From the NCBI GenBank assembly GCA_964463485.1, contig CAYXDO010000063.1:1-58583 (forward strand): a DNA stretch of 58,583 nucleotides. Direction: 5' to 3'. This document shows, piece by piece, positions 35,519-44,043 of this stretch. Position 1 is the first letter of the stretch; every line of letters begins with the position of its first letter. Source of the DNA: CAYXDO01 sp964463485. Its GTDB lineage: Bacteria > Myxococcota > Kuafuiibacteriia > Kuafuiibacteriales > Kuafuiibacteriaceae. Made by a program: the position numbers and the translations under genes. Below the pieces are notes generated by a model that made no database searches, was not told the origin of the DNA, and worked only from the letters and a program-made list of their open reading frames with translations.

Positions 35519-36370
35519 ATGCATCCCGTCCTGATCGACTTTTTCGGCTTCTTCAAGCTGCACACGTACGGTCTTCTGATCGCGATTGGTTTTCTGCTCG
35601 GCACGCAGCTCGGTGTTCGAGAGGCCGAACGAATCGACACCTCCAAAGATCGAAGCCTCGCCAAGCACATCACGGACCTCTGCTTCTGGATCCTCGTGGT
35701 CTCGATGATCGGCAGCCGCGTGCTCTTCATCATCGTCAACTGGGGAGACGAATACGCGAAGGACCCGCTGAAGGTCTTTCGCATTTGGGAAGGCGGGCTG
35801 GTGTTCTACGGCGGGTTCATCGCGAGCGTGCTCTACAGCGCGTGGTTCAGCGTCCATCGACAAATCAATTTCTTGATGGTGTCCGATACGCTGATTCCGT
35901 CGGTGTCCCTTGGGCACTTCTTCGGTCGGCTCGGCTGTTTCGCGGCCGGCTGCTGCTGGGGAGCGCCCGCCGATTCGACCTTTCCTCTGGCCGTGCAGTT
36001 CCCCGCCGGGAGCCTCGTTCACTCGAGCATGCGGTCCCACGGAGAGATCGGCTTCAACGATCCCTACACGATCCACCTCCACCCCGTGCAGCTCTACGAG
36101 TCCTTCGGCGAGCTGATGATCTTCTTTCTGTTGTTGGCGGTGCGATCGAGGAAGCGGTTCCATGGGCAGGCGCTGCTCACGTACCTGTTCGTGTATCCAA
36201 TCCTGCGCACGCTGCTGGAGTTCGTTCGACATGACGCAGAGCGCGGCTTCGTGTCGCTCGCAGGCATTCGAATGTCGACGGGCCAGGTGGTCTCGCTCGG
36301 CGTCTCGACTTCAGCCGTGATCTTGCTGGTCTCGATCCTCGTACGCAGAAGGGCAGCCACACCAGCGTAG
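35519..36370 (+). CDS. lgt: Prolipoprotein diacylglyceryl transferase
   Basis: This 283-residue membrane protein has the Lgt features: LHTYGLLIAIGFLLG near the N-terminus, GGLVFYGGFIASVLY, and the signature GHFFGRLGCFAAGCCWGAP with the essential Arg. LHPVQLYESF and RTLLEFVRHDAERG lie near the C-terminus. Lgt attaches diacylglycerol to the lipobox Cys, the step before LspA. Finding lgt behind two lspA genes fits a genome rich in lipoproteins, as this window shows. Confidence 0.96.
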   Translation: MHPVLIDFFGFFKLHTYGLLIAIGFLLGTQLGVREAERIDTSKDRSLAKHITDLCFWILVVSMIGSRVLFIIVNWGDEYAKDPLKVFRIWEGGLVFYGGFIASVLYSAWFSVHRQINFLMVSDTLIPSVSLGHFFGRLGCFAAGCCWGAPADSTFPLAVQFPAGSLVHSSMRSHGEIGFNDPYTIHLHPVQLYESFGELMIFFLLLAVRSRKRFHGQALLTYLFVYPILRTLLEFVRHDAERGFVSLAGIRMSTGQVVSLGVSTSAVILLVSILVRRRAATPA

Positions 36371-36447
36371 CTAGCTTCGGCCCGACACGTGGCCGGATCG
36401 GACGGGAACGGTCCCGGATCATGCTGGGGCACTCGCGGATCGGGCCG

Positions 36448-36867
36448 CTAATTCCTCCACTCCCACCCAGCCTCGAAAGATTCGATCGGCTTTCGGCCCG
36501 CGTAGCCGGACGCGATGGGATGGTAGTGCGACACTTTGGTTTCGCCGGTTTGCCAACACAGATACACACGCTCGCCTCGAAACAGCGCTGGAAAGTCCAA
36601 CAAGCCCTGATCGACGCCTTTCACTTCGACGCCCTGCGCTTGGATGCGCTCGACGTGTTCGAGGATTTGTTCGCGCAAGCGCTCGACCACCTCGGTCTTC
36701 GCCGTGCGCTCGGCTTCATTCTTGATGGAGTCGAAGAGCGAACGAAGCTCCTTCACCTTTTCGGCCGCTTGGAGGAGCTCGGGCGCGACCTTGGGCAGCA
36801 GGTCGTTCGCCTCTTTCGGCGTGAAGAATCGAACCGGAAGGGAGATTTCCTCCGACAGGGGTCGCAT
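36448..36867 (-). CDS. DUF2203-family protein
   Basis: This 139-residue cytoplasmic protein has RFFTPKEANDLLPKVAPELL and a long Glu/Lys-rich helix, then GVDQGLLDFPALFRGERVYL and CWQTGETKVSHYHPIASGYA, the conserved C-terminal half of DUF2203 proteins. The Cys-Trp and His pairs could bind a metal, but this is inference. The longest start (MRPLSEEISLPV) is used; ATG choice is uncertain by a few codons. It is convergent with lgt. Confidence 0.85.
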   Translation of the reverse strand: MRPLSEEISLPVRFFTPKEANDLLPKVAPELLQAAEKVKELRSLFDSIKNEAERTAKTEVVERLREQILEHVERIQAQGVEVKGVDQGLLDFPALFRGERVYLCWQTGETKVSHYHPIASGYAGRKPIESFEAGWEWRN

Positions 36868-36927
36868 GCGCTCAGTCTAGCGGCATCGACTTCGCTCCGG
36901 AAGCGCGACCTTCGAGGGCCGCGCGCC

Positions 36928-37068
36928 CTAGGGCAGCGAGGACGACGCGGTGCGCGCGATGCGTTGGGGCGCGACACCGGCATCGACGACGGACGTACGG
37001 ACCTCGAGCGTCACCGGTTTCTTGCAGCCGGCGAGTGCGATCGCCAGGAGGAGCGCCCGCAAAGTCAT
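36928..37068 (-). CDS. 46-residue lipoprotein
   Basis: The frame reads MTLRALLLAIALAGC, a near-minimal signal peptide with lipobox LAGC, then KKPVTLEVRTSVVDAGVAPQ and a Ser-rich end (TASSSLP). The ATG overlaps the stop of the LolA-like gene as ATGA, so it is translationally coupled. That overlap and the lipobox are the reasons to believe it. The mature part is only about 32 residues; the role is unknown. It is short enough to be missed by length-filtered gene calling. Confidence 0.65.
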   Translation of the reverse strand: MTLRALLLAIALAGCKKPVTLEVRTSVVDAGVAPQRIARTASSSLP

Positions 37069-37835
37069 GGTCCGGGAGGATCGAACAATCGGTCGTCGAG
37101 CTCCACGTTAGGCTCGACCGATTCGTAGATCGTGAGCTCCACGAGCGTCCCGCTCTTGAGCACCTCGATGCGGCGTGGGAACCACTCCTCGGTCTGTCCG
37201 GATCCCCACTCGAGCCAACGAACTTCGTTGATCGAGCGCCCCTTCGAGTCTCCGTCGGCCTTCTCGGACTTTTTCAGGGCGAGCGGAGCCTTCAGTTGTT
37301 TGTCGATCCAGAGCTGGTTCTTCTCCGACTCCCAAGGCTTCGCGCCGACGACGTAGGCGACTTGCCCCGAGATTCGGCCGAGGTTGATCTCTTCGACGTC
37401 GATCTTTTGCTCGGCCAGAAATCGAACGGCTTCGGGCACGCCCATCGGGTTCGTGAGAAACGTCGACAACACGTCTGCCTTTGCACGCGTAGGTTTCGGA
37501 GCACCCTTTCCGTCGCGCCACTCGTATCGCAGCCCGCGAGTGATCAACACGATCTGCTTGCCGGTGTCGTCTTCGAGCTCCAGCCGATGGCCCTGCCCGA
37601 TGCGTATCCACTCCTTCACGCGAACGGGATGATCATCGGTCTCGCTGCGCTTTCTGACGCCGGTGAGAACGAGTGTGCTGAGGTTCCCGCGCACACGACG
37701 ATCGAGCGTCGAGCTGGTGAGCGACTCGATGCCGGGGATCGCAGCCTGCGCTTCTGACACAAGGGCGAGCGCGACGAGCAGGGCCTTCGAGAAGGCAGTC
37801 GAGAACGAAGAGCGGAGCGCACCGATCTCGGCCAC
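37065..37835 (-). CDS. LolA-like outer-membrane lipoprotein-sorting protein
   Basis: This 256-residue secreted protein has a signal peptide ending VSEAQAA. The mature part follows the LolA/LolB superfamily pattern: GNLSTLVLTGVRKRSETDDH, VKEWIRIGQGHRLELEDDTG, LWIDKQLKAPLALKKSE and LVELTIYESVEPNVELDDRL with the final LFDPPGP. Such proteins hold lipid acyl chains in a half-barrel. It is coupled to a tiny lipoprotein gene downstream and sits close to the lspA-lspA-lgt cluster, which suggests envelope lipoprotein handling. It is divergent from an outer-membrane barrel gene. Confidence 0.75.
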   Translation of the reverse strand: MAEIGALRSSFSTAFSKALLVALALVSEAQAAIPGIESLTSSTLDRRVRGNLSTLVLTGVRKRSETDDHPVRVKEWIRIGQGHRLELEDDTGKQIVLITRGLRYEWRDGKGAPKPTRAKADVLSTFLTNPMGVPEAVRFLAEQKIDVEEINLGRISGQVAYVVGAKPWESEKNQLWIDKQLKAPLALKKSEKADGDSKGRSINEVRWLEWGSGQTEEWFPRRIEVLKSGTLVELTIYESVEPNVELDDRLFDPPGP

Positions 37836-37909
37836 GTGCTTGCGCTAACACGGCGGCGAGGAGGTGGCGAGCGCTTGCCCGAAGATCGACGCCTTGGTAC
37901 GAACCCGGC

Positions 37910-38806
37910 GTGAGCGCCTCGCGTGTCGCGTGTTCCATCGCTTGGAGAGCGCGTCTGCTTGGGCCCGTGTTGCTTGCGGGGATCATGCCGATTCGGGCGG
38001 AGGCCCAAGAGATCCTCGGAGCGCGCGGTGTCGGATTGGCGGAAGCGCAGCGAGCGCTCGCGAACGGCAACGACACGCTCTACGTGAACCCCGGCGGGAT
38101 GTCGCTCTCAAGCGTGTACTCGTTGGAGGCCAACTACCTCGACGATCTCGGCGGCGGCGATCGACGCGTCAACGCTTCCATCCTCGACAGCCAGGCAGGA
38201 GAGGTGAGCGGCGGCGTCGCTTATACGTACGCGGCTCGTAACAAGCTCCCGCTCGAGAAGAGCTGGGTCGCGCACCGCGTCGACGCCGGACTCGGTTTTC
38301 GCGTCACCGAGACCGCTGCGCTCGGCGCCGTGCTGCGCTATGTCACCCTCAGCGCAAAGACGGGCGAGGCGGACGACGAGGCAGGGTCCTACGATGCGCT
38401 GACCGCGGACTTCGGCGCTCAGTACAGACACGAGAACGGCTTCGCGATCGGCGCGGCCGTGGCCAACGTCTTCAACCACGACGCCCCGCGCCTCCCACTC
38501 TCCTGGGGGGCAGGGATCGGGTATGACGACTCGACGTTCTCGATCGAAGCAGACGTCCGCCACGACGTCAGAGCCAAGTCCTTTCGCGTCAGCGCGGGCG
38601 GAGGCGCCGTGCTTGGAGAGTCGTTCCTCTTGCGAGGCGGAGGCGGCTTCGAGACCAGCACCAAGGTCGTCGATCTCTCCGTGGGCTTCGGTTACGGCAC
38701 CAAGGACGCGGGGCTCGAGGTCGGCTATGGCCAGCGAGTCTCTGGCGAAGATCCCACGAAGCCAGAACGCACTCTCGCCATCGGGCTCAGGCTCTACTTC
38801 TTCTAG
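37910..38806 (+). CDS. Outer-membrane beta-barrel protein
   Basis: This 298-residue protein has a signal peptide ending RAEAQ and then GARGVGLAEAQRALANGNDT, with LYVNPGGMSL, the start typical of PorV/FadL-like barrels. Alternating hydrophobic strands follow to the end, closing with RLYFF, a C-terminal aromatic typical of BAM-inserted porins. GTG at 37910 is the start. It is divergent from the LolA-like gene, and a dispersed repeat element separates it from priA. Confidence 0.78.
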   Translation: MSASRVACSIAWRARLLGPVLLAGIMPIRAEAQEILGARGVGLAEAQRALANGNDTLYVNPGGMSLSSVYSLEANYLDDLGGGDRRVNASILDSQAGEVSGGVAYTYAARNKLPLEKSWVAHRVDAGLGFRVTETAALGAVLRYVTLSAKTGEADDEAGSYDALTADFGAQYRHENGFAIGAAVANVFNHDAPRLPLSWGAGIGYDDSTFSIEADVRHDVRAKSFRVSAGGGAVLGESFLLRGGGGFETSTKVVDLSVGFGYGTKDAGLEVGYGQRVSGEDPTKPERTLAIGLRLYFF

Positions 38807-38881
38807 AGCAGTCGAAGATCGATCGAAGCTTGGACTTTCGTGCTCTTGCTCGATGCGAAGAATTCCGAGCACGAGCGGCAG

Positions 38882-38969
38882 TACGAGGCACGGGCACGGG
38901 CACGGGCACGGGCACGGAGGGCACGGGCACGGGCACGTCATGAGTTTCGGAGCATCTTGCGACCTGCTG
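38882..38969. repeat. Dispersed (GGGCACG)n-CATGAGTTTCGGAGC element between barrel gene and priA
   Basis: About seven copies of the GGGCAC hexamer (38882-38937) lead into GTCATGAGTTTCGGAGC and then GACCTGCTG. Read on the minus strand, the element begins three bases after the TAG stop of priA. It lies between two convergent genes. Similar copies abut stop codons at 7897 and 44044. Confidence 0.85.
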
Positions 38970-41417
38970 CTAGAGCAGATCGACGGCGTCCACATCGAAC
39001 ACGACGTCCACTCCTCGCGGAGGCTTGCCCGATCTCGCTCTCACTTCGTGAATGATCGCGGAGAGCCTTGCGGGCGTAGGCGCAAACACGAGCGACAGGA
39101 AGCGGAAGCGACCGCGGATCCGCTCGATCGGGGCCGGCGCGGGGCCCCGCGCGAAGACCGTCTTGGTGCCCTCGGGCTCTCGCCGAATCCTCTCGTCGAC
39201 CTCTCTACGAATCGACGTCGCGAAGGCCCTGGCGAGCTCCTGGTCTTCGGATTCCACGCGTATCGAGCAAAGGCGTGAATAGGGCGGATAGCCGGCGCTC
39301 TTGCGCGACTGCGCCTCGATCGCGACGAAACCTCGGTCGTCGTGTCGAATCGCGCACTGAATCGAGTAGTGCGAGGGCGCGAGCGCCTGGAGGATCACGC
39401 GCCCGGGGAGGCTCGCGCGCCCCGCGCGCCCGGCGACCTGGGTGATGAGCTGAAAAGTCCGCTCCGCAGCTCGGAAGTCAGGCACGGCCAGGGACGCGTC
39501 CGCGAGGAGAATGCCGACGAGCGTGACGAGCGGAAAGTCGTGTCCCTTGGCGACCATTTGAGTTCCAACGAGCACGTTGGCCTCGCGGTTCCGAAACGCC
39601 TCCAACGTCTCGATCAGCGCGCCCTCGCTCTGCGTGACGTCGCGGTCCAGTCGGAGGACACGCGCCCCAGGGATCGTGGACCCCACGAAGCTCGCGATGC
39701 GCTCGGTGCCGGCTCCGTACGGTTTCATCGCCTTGGATCCACATGCGCCGCATGCCGTGAACAGCAGCTCCTCGTGTCCGCAGTAGTGACAGACCATGCG
39801 CTCGTCCCGCTTGTGGAAGATCAGCGTGACGGAGCATCGGCTACATCTCCTTGGCGCTCCGCATTCGTCGCATGCGACGATCAAGTTGAAGCCGCGTCGA
39901 TTCAGGAACAGGATCGCCTGCTCGCCCCGGGACACGACGTCGCGCAGCGCCTCGTCGAGCGTCCGGCTGAGCAAAGGTCGCTCTCCGCTCTCCTTGGGCA
40001 GAGTCGACAGATCGACGATCTGAACGTGAGGAAGCGACCGACCCGTTGCGCGAGAAGCAAGAGAGAGCTCGATGAGCCGACCTTCCGACGCGAGCCGCAC
40101 GGCCTCGAGGGAAGGCGTGGCCGAACCCAGGATGGCCACTGCGCCTTCCTTGTGCGCGCGAAACATCGCGAGGTCGCGACCGTTGTATCGAAGCTCGGTG
40201 TTCTGCTTGAACGAAGAGTCGTGCTCTTCGTCGACGACGACGACGCCGAGGTGCTGGACGGGCGCCCACACGGCCGAGCGCGCTCCGAGCGCGATGCCGG
40301 CTTGTCCGTCGAGCAGACGACCCCAACCCAACCTTCGCTCGGTGTCGCCTAGCCCCGAGTGAAGGACGACCACGTCCGAGCCAAAGTGCGCTCGAAAGCG
40401 CGCCTCGAGCTGAGAGGTCAGCGCGATCTCCGGGACCAGCACGAGGCCCCCGAGGCCGGCCTTGCGAGCCTTGGCGATCGCGCGCAGGTAGACCTCGGTC
40501 TTGCCGGAGCCAGTGATGCCGCGGAGCAGGAAGGCACCCTTCCTGTCTTCGATCGCGGCTTCGATACGAGAGAGCGCCCCGCGCTGATCGAGGGTGAGCT
40601 CCAGCGTAAAGGTCGGATCGGGCGACGGCTTCGCGCGCACGACTTTGCGCTCGAATCGAAACAAGAGCCCGCGCCGTTCGAGCGCCCGCAGCGCGCCGTA
40701 AGCTTTGGCGCCCAAGGCGACCACGAGCTCCGAGACCGGGCGAGGCCCCTTCGCGAGCTCGTCGAAGAGCTGGCTTTGAACCTTGGCGCGCGCAAGCTCT
40801 CCAGGCGTCAGGCTACGCGTCGCCTCCACGAGGTCGATGACCTCGTCGGCCGATCGCAGGGACATCGACTCGCGATCGACTACGAGCCCTAGCTCGATCA
40901 GCCGCTTCGCCGTCGACGGCTTGATTCCGCCGACCTTCGCGCCTCCTTTCTTCGCGGCGGCCGAGAGCACCGCGCGCTCCTCGTCGCCCATGAAGAGCGC
41001 ACCAGGGACGACGCCGGTCTCGAGCGCGCGGCGTCCTGCTCGCGAGATCGAGAGCTTGTGGTGCGTGCCGCTCGCGAGACCCGGCGGCAGCGAAGTCTCG
41101 AGCGCGAGCCCGAGCGGCGCGACGTAGTAGTCCGCGGCAAAACGAATCAGCGTGAGGACCTCCACCGGAAGCAGCGGCGACAGATCGAGCCGCTCGATGA
41201 TCGATTTTACTTTCGAAGCCGAAAGCCCCGGAGGCAGGTCCGCATCGAGCCCCAACACGAACCCCGTCAAGCGCCGGCCGCCAAACGGAACGAGGACGCG
41301 ATGGCCGAGCCGGAGCTCCAGGCCCTCGGGCACCTCGTAATGGAACGTTCCCTCGAGCGGGAGAGGCACGGCGATCTCGGCGTACCGAGGCGATCGCTCA
41401 GCTTCGCTCGACCCCAC
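38970..41417 (-). CDS. priA: Primosomal protein N' (PriA helicase)
   Basis: This 815-residue replication-restart helicase has the N-terminal fork-binding region (RYAEIAVPLPLEGTFHYEVP), Walker A GITGSGKTEVYLRA, the DEEH box VVVVDEEHDSSFKQ, and a zinc-binding module with pairs CDECGAPRRC, CSVTLIF and CHYCGHEELLFTACGACG. AGRAGRASLPGRVILQ near the end is motif VI. PriA reloads DnaB at stalled forks. The GTG start at 41417 is 9 bases from the stop of the FHA regulator, so it may share a transcript with it. Confidence 0.95.
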   Translation of the reverse strand: MGSSEAERSPRYAEIAVPLPLEGTFHYEVPEGLELRLGHRVLVPFGGRRLTGFVLGLDADLPPGLSASKVKSIIERLDLSPLLPVEVLTLIRFAADYYVAPLGLALETSLPPGLASGTHHKLSISRAGRRALETGVVPGALFMGDEERAVLSAAAKKGGAKVGGIKPSTAKRLIELGLVVDRESMSLRSADEVIDLVEATRSLTPGELARAKVQSQLFDELAKGPRPVSELVVALGAKAYGALRALERRGLLFRFERKVVRAKPSPDPTFTLELTLDQRGALSRIEAAIEDRKGAFLLRGITGSGKTEVYLRAIAKARKAGLGGLVLVPEIALTSQLEARFRAHFGSDVVVLHSGLGDTERRLGWGRLLDGQAGIALGARSAVWAPVQHLGVVVVDEEHDSSFKQNTELRYNGRDLAMFRAHKEGAVAILGSATPSLEAVRLASEGRLIELSLASRATGRSLPHVQIVDLSTLPKESGERPLLSRTLDEALRDVVSRGEQAILFLNRRGFNLIVACDECGAPRRCSRCSVTLIFHKRDERMVCHYCGHEELLFTACGACGSKAMKPYGAGTERIASFVGSTIPGARVLRLDRDVTQSEGALIETLEAFRNREANVLVGTQMVAKGHDFPLVTLVGILLADASLAVPDFRAAERTFQLITQVAGRAGRASLPGRVILQALAPSHYSIQCAIRHDDRGFVAIEAQSRKSAGYPPYSRLCSIRVESEDQELARAFATSIRREVDERIRREPEGTKTVFARGPAPAPIERIRGRFRFLSLVFAPTPARLSAIIHEVRARSGKPPRGVDVVFDVDAVDLL

Positions 41418-41426
41418 GAGTCGACC

Positions 41427-42755
41427 TCAGCTCCGCTTGAGCCCGTGCCTGCGCAACAAACGAGTCAACGACTTCGGGTGGATCTGCGCTTCGGCCGCTG
41501 CGGCCACCACGTCGTCCGCGTGTTTGGCGAGCACCCTCAGCAAATAGTCTCGCTCGAACTCGTCCTTCGCTTCTTCTAGAGACAGTGACGCTTCGCTTCG
41601 TCGCTCGAGCGCGCTCAACGTTCGAATCGACGGTTCGAGGTGCCCGCCCCGACACTCGTTCACGTCACCCAACACCACCGCCCGCTCGACGAGGTTCCGG
41701 AGCTCGCGAACGTTCCCCGGCCAATCGTGCCCGCGCAGGAGCTCCAAGGTCGCGGGCGAGAGAGACTGCGGACCTTCGAAAGGTTGGAGCCGCAACGATC
41801 TCCGCAAGAAGTACAGCGCCAAGGGCTCGAGATCCTCGTGACGCTCCCGCAGCGGCGGCACCGAGATCGGAAAGACGGCCAGCCGAAAATAGAGGTCCTC
41901 GCGAAAGCGGCCTTCGTTGACCATCTGCCGCAAGTTGCGGTGGGTCGCCGCGATGATGCGTGTGGTCACGCGGCGCTCCTCTTGAGTGCCAAGAGGCTTG
42001 ATCGTGGAGGTCTCGAGCGCGCGCAGAAGCTTCGGCTGCAGCTCGAGCGGAAGCTCGCCGACCTCGTCCAAGAAGAGCGAGCCGTGGTGCGCCGTTTCGA
42101 ACGCGCCCTTTCGGTCCTCCGTCGCGCCGGTGAAGGCGCCGCGTCGATGCCCAAAGAGCTCGCTCTCGATCAAGGTCGGCGCGGAGGCGCCGCAATCGAC
42201 CACGACGAACGGCGCTTTGGCCTGTCGGCCCGCGTGTAAGGCCCGCGCGATCAACTCTTTGCCCGTGCCGGTCTCGCCTTCGATCAACACCGGCGGATCG
42301 GCCTCGGCCAACCGCTCGACCGTCGCGAACAGCGCGCGCATCCTGGGGCTCGAGCCGACCAGCCCCTTCAGCTCCTGCTTGGGGCTAGGCGTCGGCGCGG
42401 GCACGTGCTCCGCGAGCTCCACCTTCAAAGTCGTCTGCCCAGCGCGGATCGTGGCGGCGTCGGCCAGAAACGCGTATCTGATGCGATGACCGCCCAAGAA
42501 CGTGCCGTTCGTGCTTCCGGTGTCGATCAGCGCGAGCCCGTCCGCCGTGACCTCGATGGTGAAGTGAAAACGCGACACCGTAGGGTCGCGCAGCCTCACG
42601 TCGTTGCCCTGGCCCGATCCGACTCGAACGGTGGGCCTAAGGGGCCCAAACTCCTGGCCCCGATCGGGGCCTTCGACGACCTCCAAGAAGAGCTCGGGCC
42701 CGCTCGAGGCGATCGTGACGCCGGCGATCTGAAGGGTGCGGACGCCGGACTCCAC
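41427..42755 (-). CDS. Sigma-54 enhancer-binding protein with FHA domain
   Basis: This 442-residue protein has one FHA domain: VRVGSGQGNDVRLRDPTVSR, then FHFTI and DTGSTNGTFLGGHRI. A sigma-54 AAA+ domain follows with GETGTGKELIARALHAGRQ, FGHRRGAFTGATEDRKGAFE (intact GAFTGA) and FLDEVGELPLELQPKLLRAL, then a short C-terminal helix-turn-helix (AEAQIHPKSLTRLLRRHGL). Control by Ser/Thr phosphorylation is expected from the FHA domain. It is similar to but shorter than the double-FHA regulator at 28009. GTG at 42755 is the start. Confidence 0.9.
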   Translation of the reverse strand: MESGVRTLQIAGVTIASSGPELFLEVVEGPDRGQEFGPLRPTVRVGSGQGNDVRLRDPTVSRFHFTIEVTADGLALIDTGSTNGTFLGGHRIRYAFLADAATIRAGQTTLKVELAEHVPAPTPSPKQELKGLVGSSPRMRALFATVERLAEADPPVLIEGETGTGKELIARALHAGRQAKAPFVVVDCGASAPTLIESELFGHRRGAFTGATEDRKGAFETAHHGSLFLDEVGELPLELQPKLLRALETSTIKPLGTQEERRVTTRIIAATHRNLRQMVNEGRFREDLYFRLAVFPISVPPLRERHEDLEPLALYFLRRSLRLQPFEGPQSLSPATLELLRGHDWPGNVRELRNLVERAVVLGDVNECRGGHLEPSIRTLSALERRSEASLSLEEAKDEFERDYLLRVLAKHADDVVAAAAEAQIHPKSLTRLLRRHGLKRS

Positions 42756-42820
42756 AGTTTGGCGTACTGTGTTCGACGCCTCGGTTCAACGTCCCGGTTC
42801 GACGTCCCGGGTGGACTGCT

Positions 42821-43801
42821 TCAGCTCGACGGGCCGTCCGTCGTGCTCACCGCGGGTTCCTGCGCGGTGGCGATTGATCCTGACAGCTTCGCCCAGACAC
42901 GCATCAAGAACGCCGGATCCAACGGCCGATCGTCGGCCCAGACTTCGTAGTGCAAGTGCGGCGCGGTCGACTTCCCGGTGCTTCCGACGTGGCCCACGAC
43001 CTGGCCCCGTTTGACCTCGTCGCCAGGCTGAACGAGGACCTTCGAGAGGTGTGCGTATCGCGTAGACAGCCCGTCACCGTGATCGATTTGCACGAGATTT
43101 CCATAGGTTCCGCGAGGTCCGGCGTGTGCGATGCGCCCGTCCGCGGTCGCCGTTACGGGTGTGCCTCGCGGCGCGCCGTAATCCACGCCGTCGTGGTGCT
43201 TTACCCGTGCAGAAAACGGATCGCGCCGAACGCCAAAGCCGGACGTCGTCACTGCGTCGACCGGGACCTCGACCGGGATGAACTCCAGAATCGACCGGCG
43301 CGCCTCCAGCGCGAGCGCGGCGTGCTCGAGGTGTCCGTCGAGCGTTCGGACCCGTTGAGCGAGCTCGATCTTCCCGGTCCGTAGCTCCTCGTTCTCTGAA
43401 AGCAAGGCGATGCGCTCCTGATCGAGGCGATCGACCTCCAGCGAGATCAGCCCGGCCGCGACGCCAGCGGCGATCAACACCGAGAGCGCCCCGCCAATCC
43501 ATTGCGATCGAGAACGACGCCGGCGCACCGCCGGAAATGCGACCTCCGTGGCCGAGTCCAGCACCGGCAGAGGCCTCGCTGGAGGCGCGACGCAGGTCGC
43601 CTCCTCCTCGTCGAACCGCAGGAAGGGGAGACCGCGAATGATGATCCCTTTTCGGCTCGGCTCGGGCAAAACCAGGTCCGCAATCAATGGTTGAAGGGAC
43701 CGCTCGGTTCGCTCCCCTTCCTCAACGAAGAGACTCGTTCCAGAGAACGCCATCTCTTCCCCACGCGCGAACGGCACCAAACTGCTCTTCGCGAACACCA
43801 T
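42821..43801 (-). CDS. M23 zinc metallopeptidase, membrane-anchored
   Basis: This 326-residue protein has a cytoplasmic N-terminus, one membrane helix (GGALSVLIAAGVAAGLISLE), a coiled coil (RLDQERIALLSENEELRTGK), then an M23/LytM domain. The zinc ligands are kept: HHDGVDYGAPRGTPV (HxxxD) and APHLHYEVWADDRPLDP (HxH). It should be an active peptidoglycan endopeptidase. ATG at 43801 follows AAGGAG closely. Two identical-facing palindromes lie 70-106 bases upstream and may control it. The C-terminal tail (AVSTTDGPSS) is Ser-rich. Confidence 0.9.
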   Translation of the reverse strand: MVFAKSSLVPFARGEEMAFSGTSLFVEEGERTERSLQPLIADLVLPEPSRKGIIIRGLPFLRFDEEEATCVAPPARPLPVLDSATEVAFPAVRRRRSRSQWIGGALSVLIAAGVAAGLISLEVDRLDQERIALLSENEELRTGKIELAQRVRTLDGHLEHAALALEARRSILEFIPVEVPVDAVTTSGFGVRRDPFSARVKHHDGVDYGAPRGTPVTATADGRIAHAGPRGTYGNLVQIDHGDGLSTRYAHLSKVLVQPGDEVKRGQVVGHVGSTGKSTAPHLHYEVWADDRPLDPAFLMRVWAKLSGSIATAQEPAVSTTDGPSS

Positions 43802-43870
43802 CGCTCCTTGCGTAGCAGAAGTCGTGCCCGGGACCTACCTCTAGGCAAAGGTGGGAAGAGGAGCGATTTT

Positions 43871-43907
43871 GGAACCGATCGGTTCCGGCGCGGAGCCGAT
43901 CGGTTCC
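43871..43907. promoter_or_regulatory. Two tandem 16-bp palindromes, centres 21 bp apart
   Basis: GGAACCGATCGGTTCC at 43871-43886 is a perfect palindrome. GGAGCCGATCGGTTCC at 43892-43907 is the same sequence with one change. Their centres are 21 bases apart, two helical turns, so a dimeric regulator could bind both on one DNA face. They are upstream of the M23 peptidase start (43801) and the unknown gene's 3' end lies the other way. No regulator gene is adjacent. Confidence 0.7.
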
Positions 43908-43963
43908 CGAGATGCCTGAACGCTCGGCGCGGCCGTGGATTCGGGAGAGGTCATGGCCTACGT

Positions 43964-44043
43964 GATCGGCATGGATAGCCTGGCACGGGCACGGTCATGA
44001 GGCACGGGCACGCAAGAGTTTCGGAGCCTTCTTCCGCGACCTG
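43964..44043. repeat. Dispersed GGGCACG-GAGTTTCGGAGCC element downstream of the 44044 gene
   Basis: The segment starts GATCGGCATGGATA, shared with 7810, then GCACGGGCACGGTCATGAGG, GCACGGGCACG and AAGAGTTTCGGAGCC, then TTCTTCCGCGACCTG. Read on the minus strand it begins directly at the TAA of the neighbouring gene (TAA|CAGGTCGCGG). It is the third copy with this stop-codon contact. Confidence 0.85.

Noticed and set aside
38881..38937. GGGCACG run considered as a sigma-54 promoter (TGGCAC-N5-TTGC)
   Set aside because: No TTGC-like -12 box follows any GGCAC at the right distance; the run is a hexamer repeat of the dispersed element.
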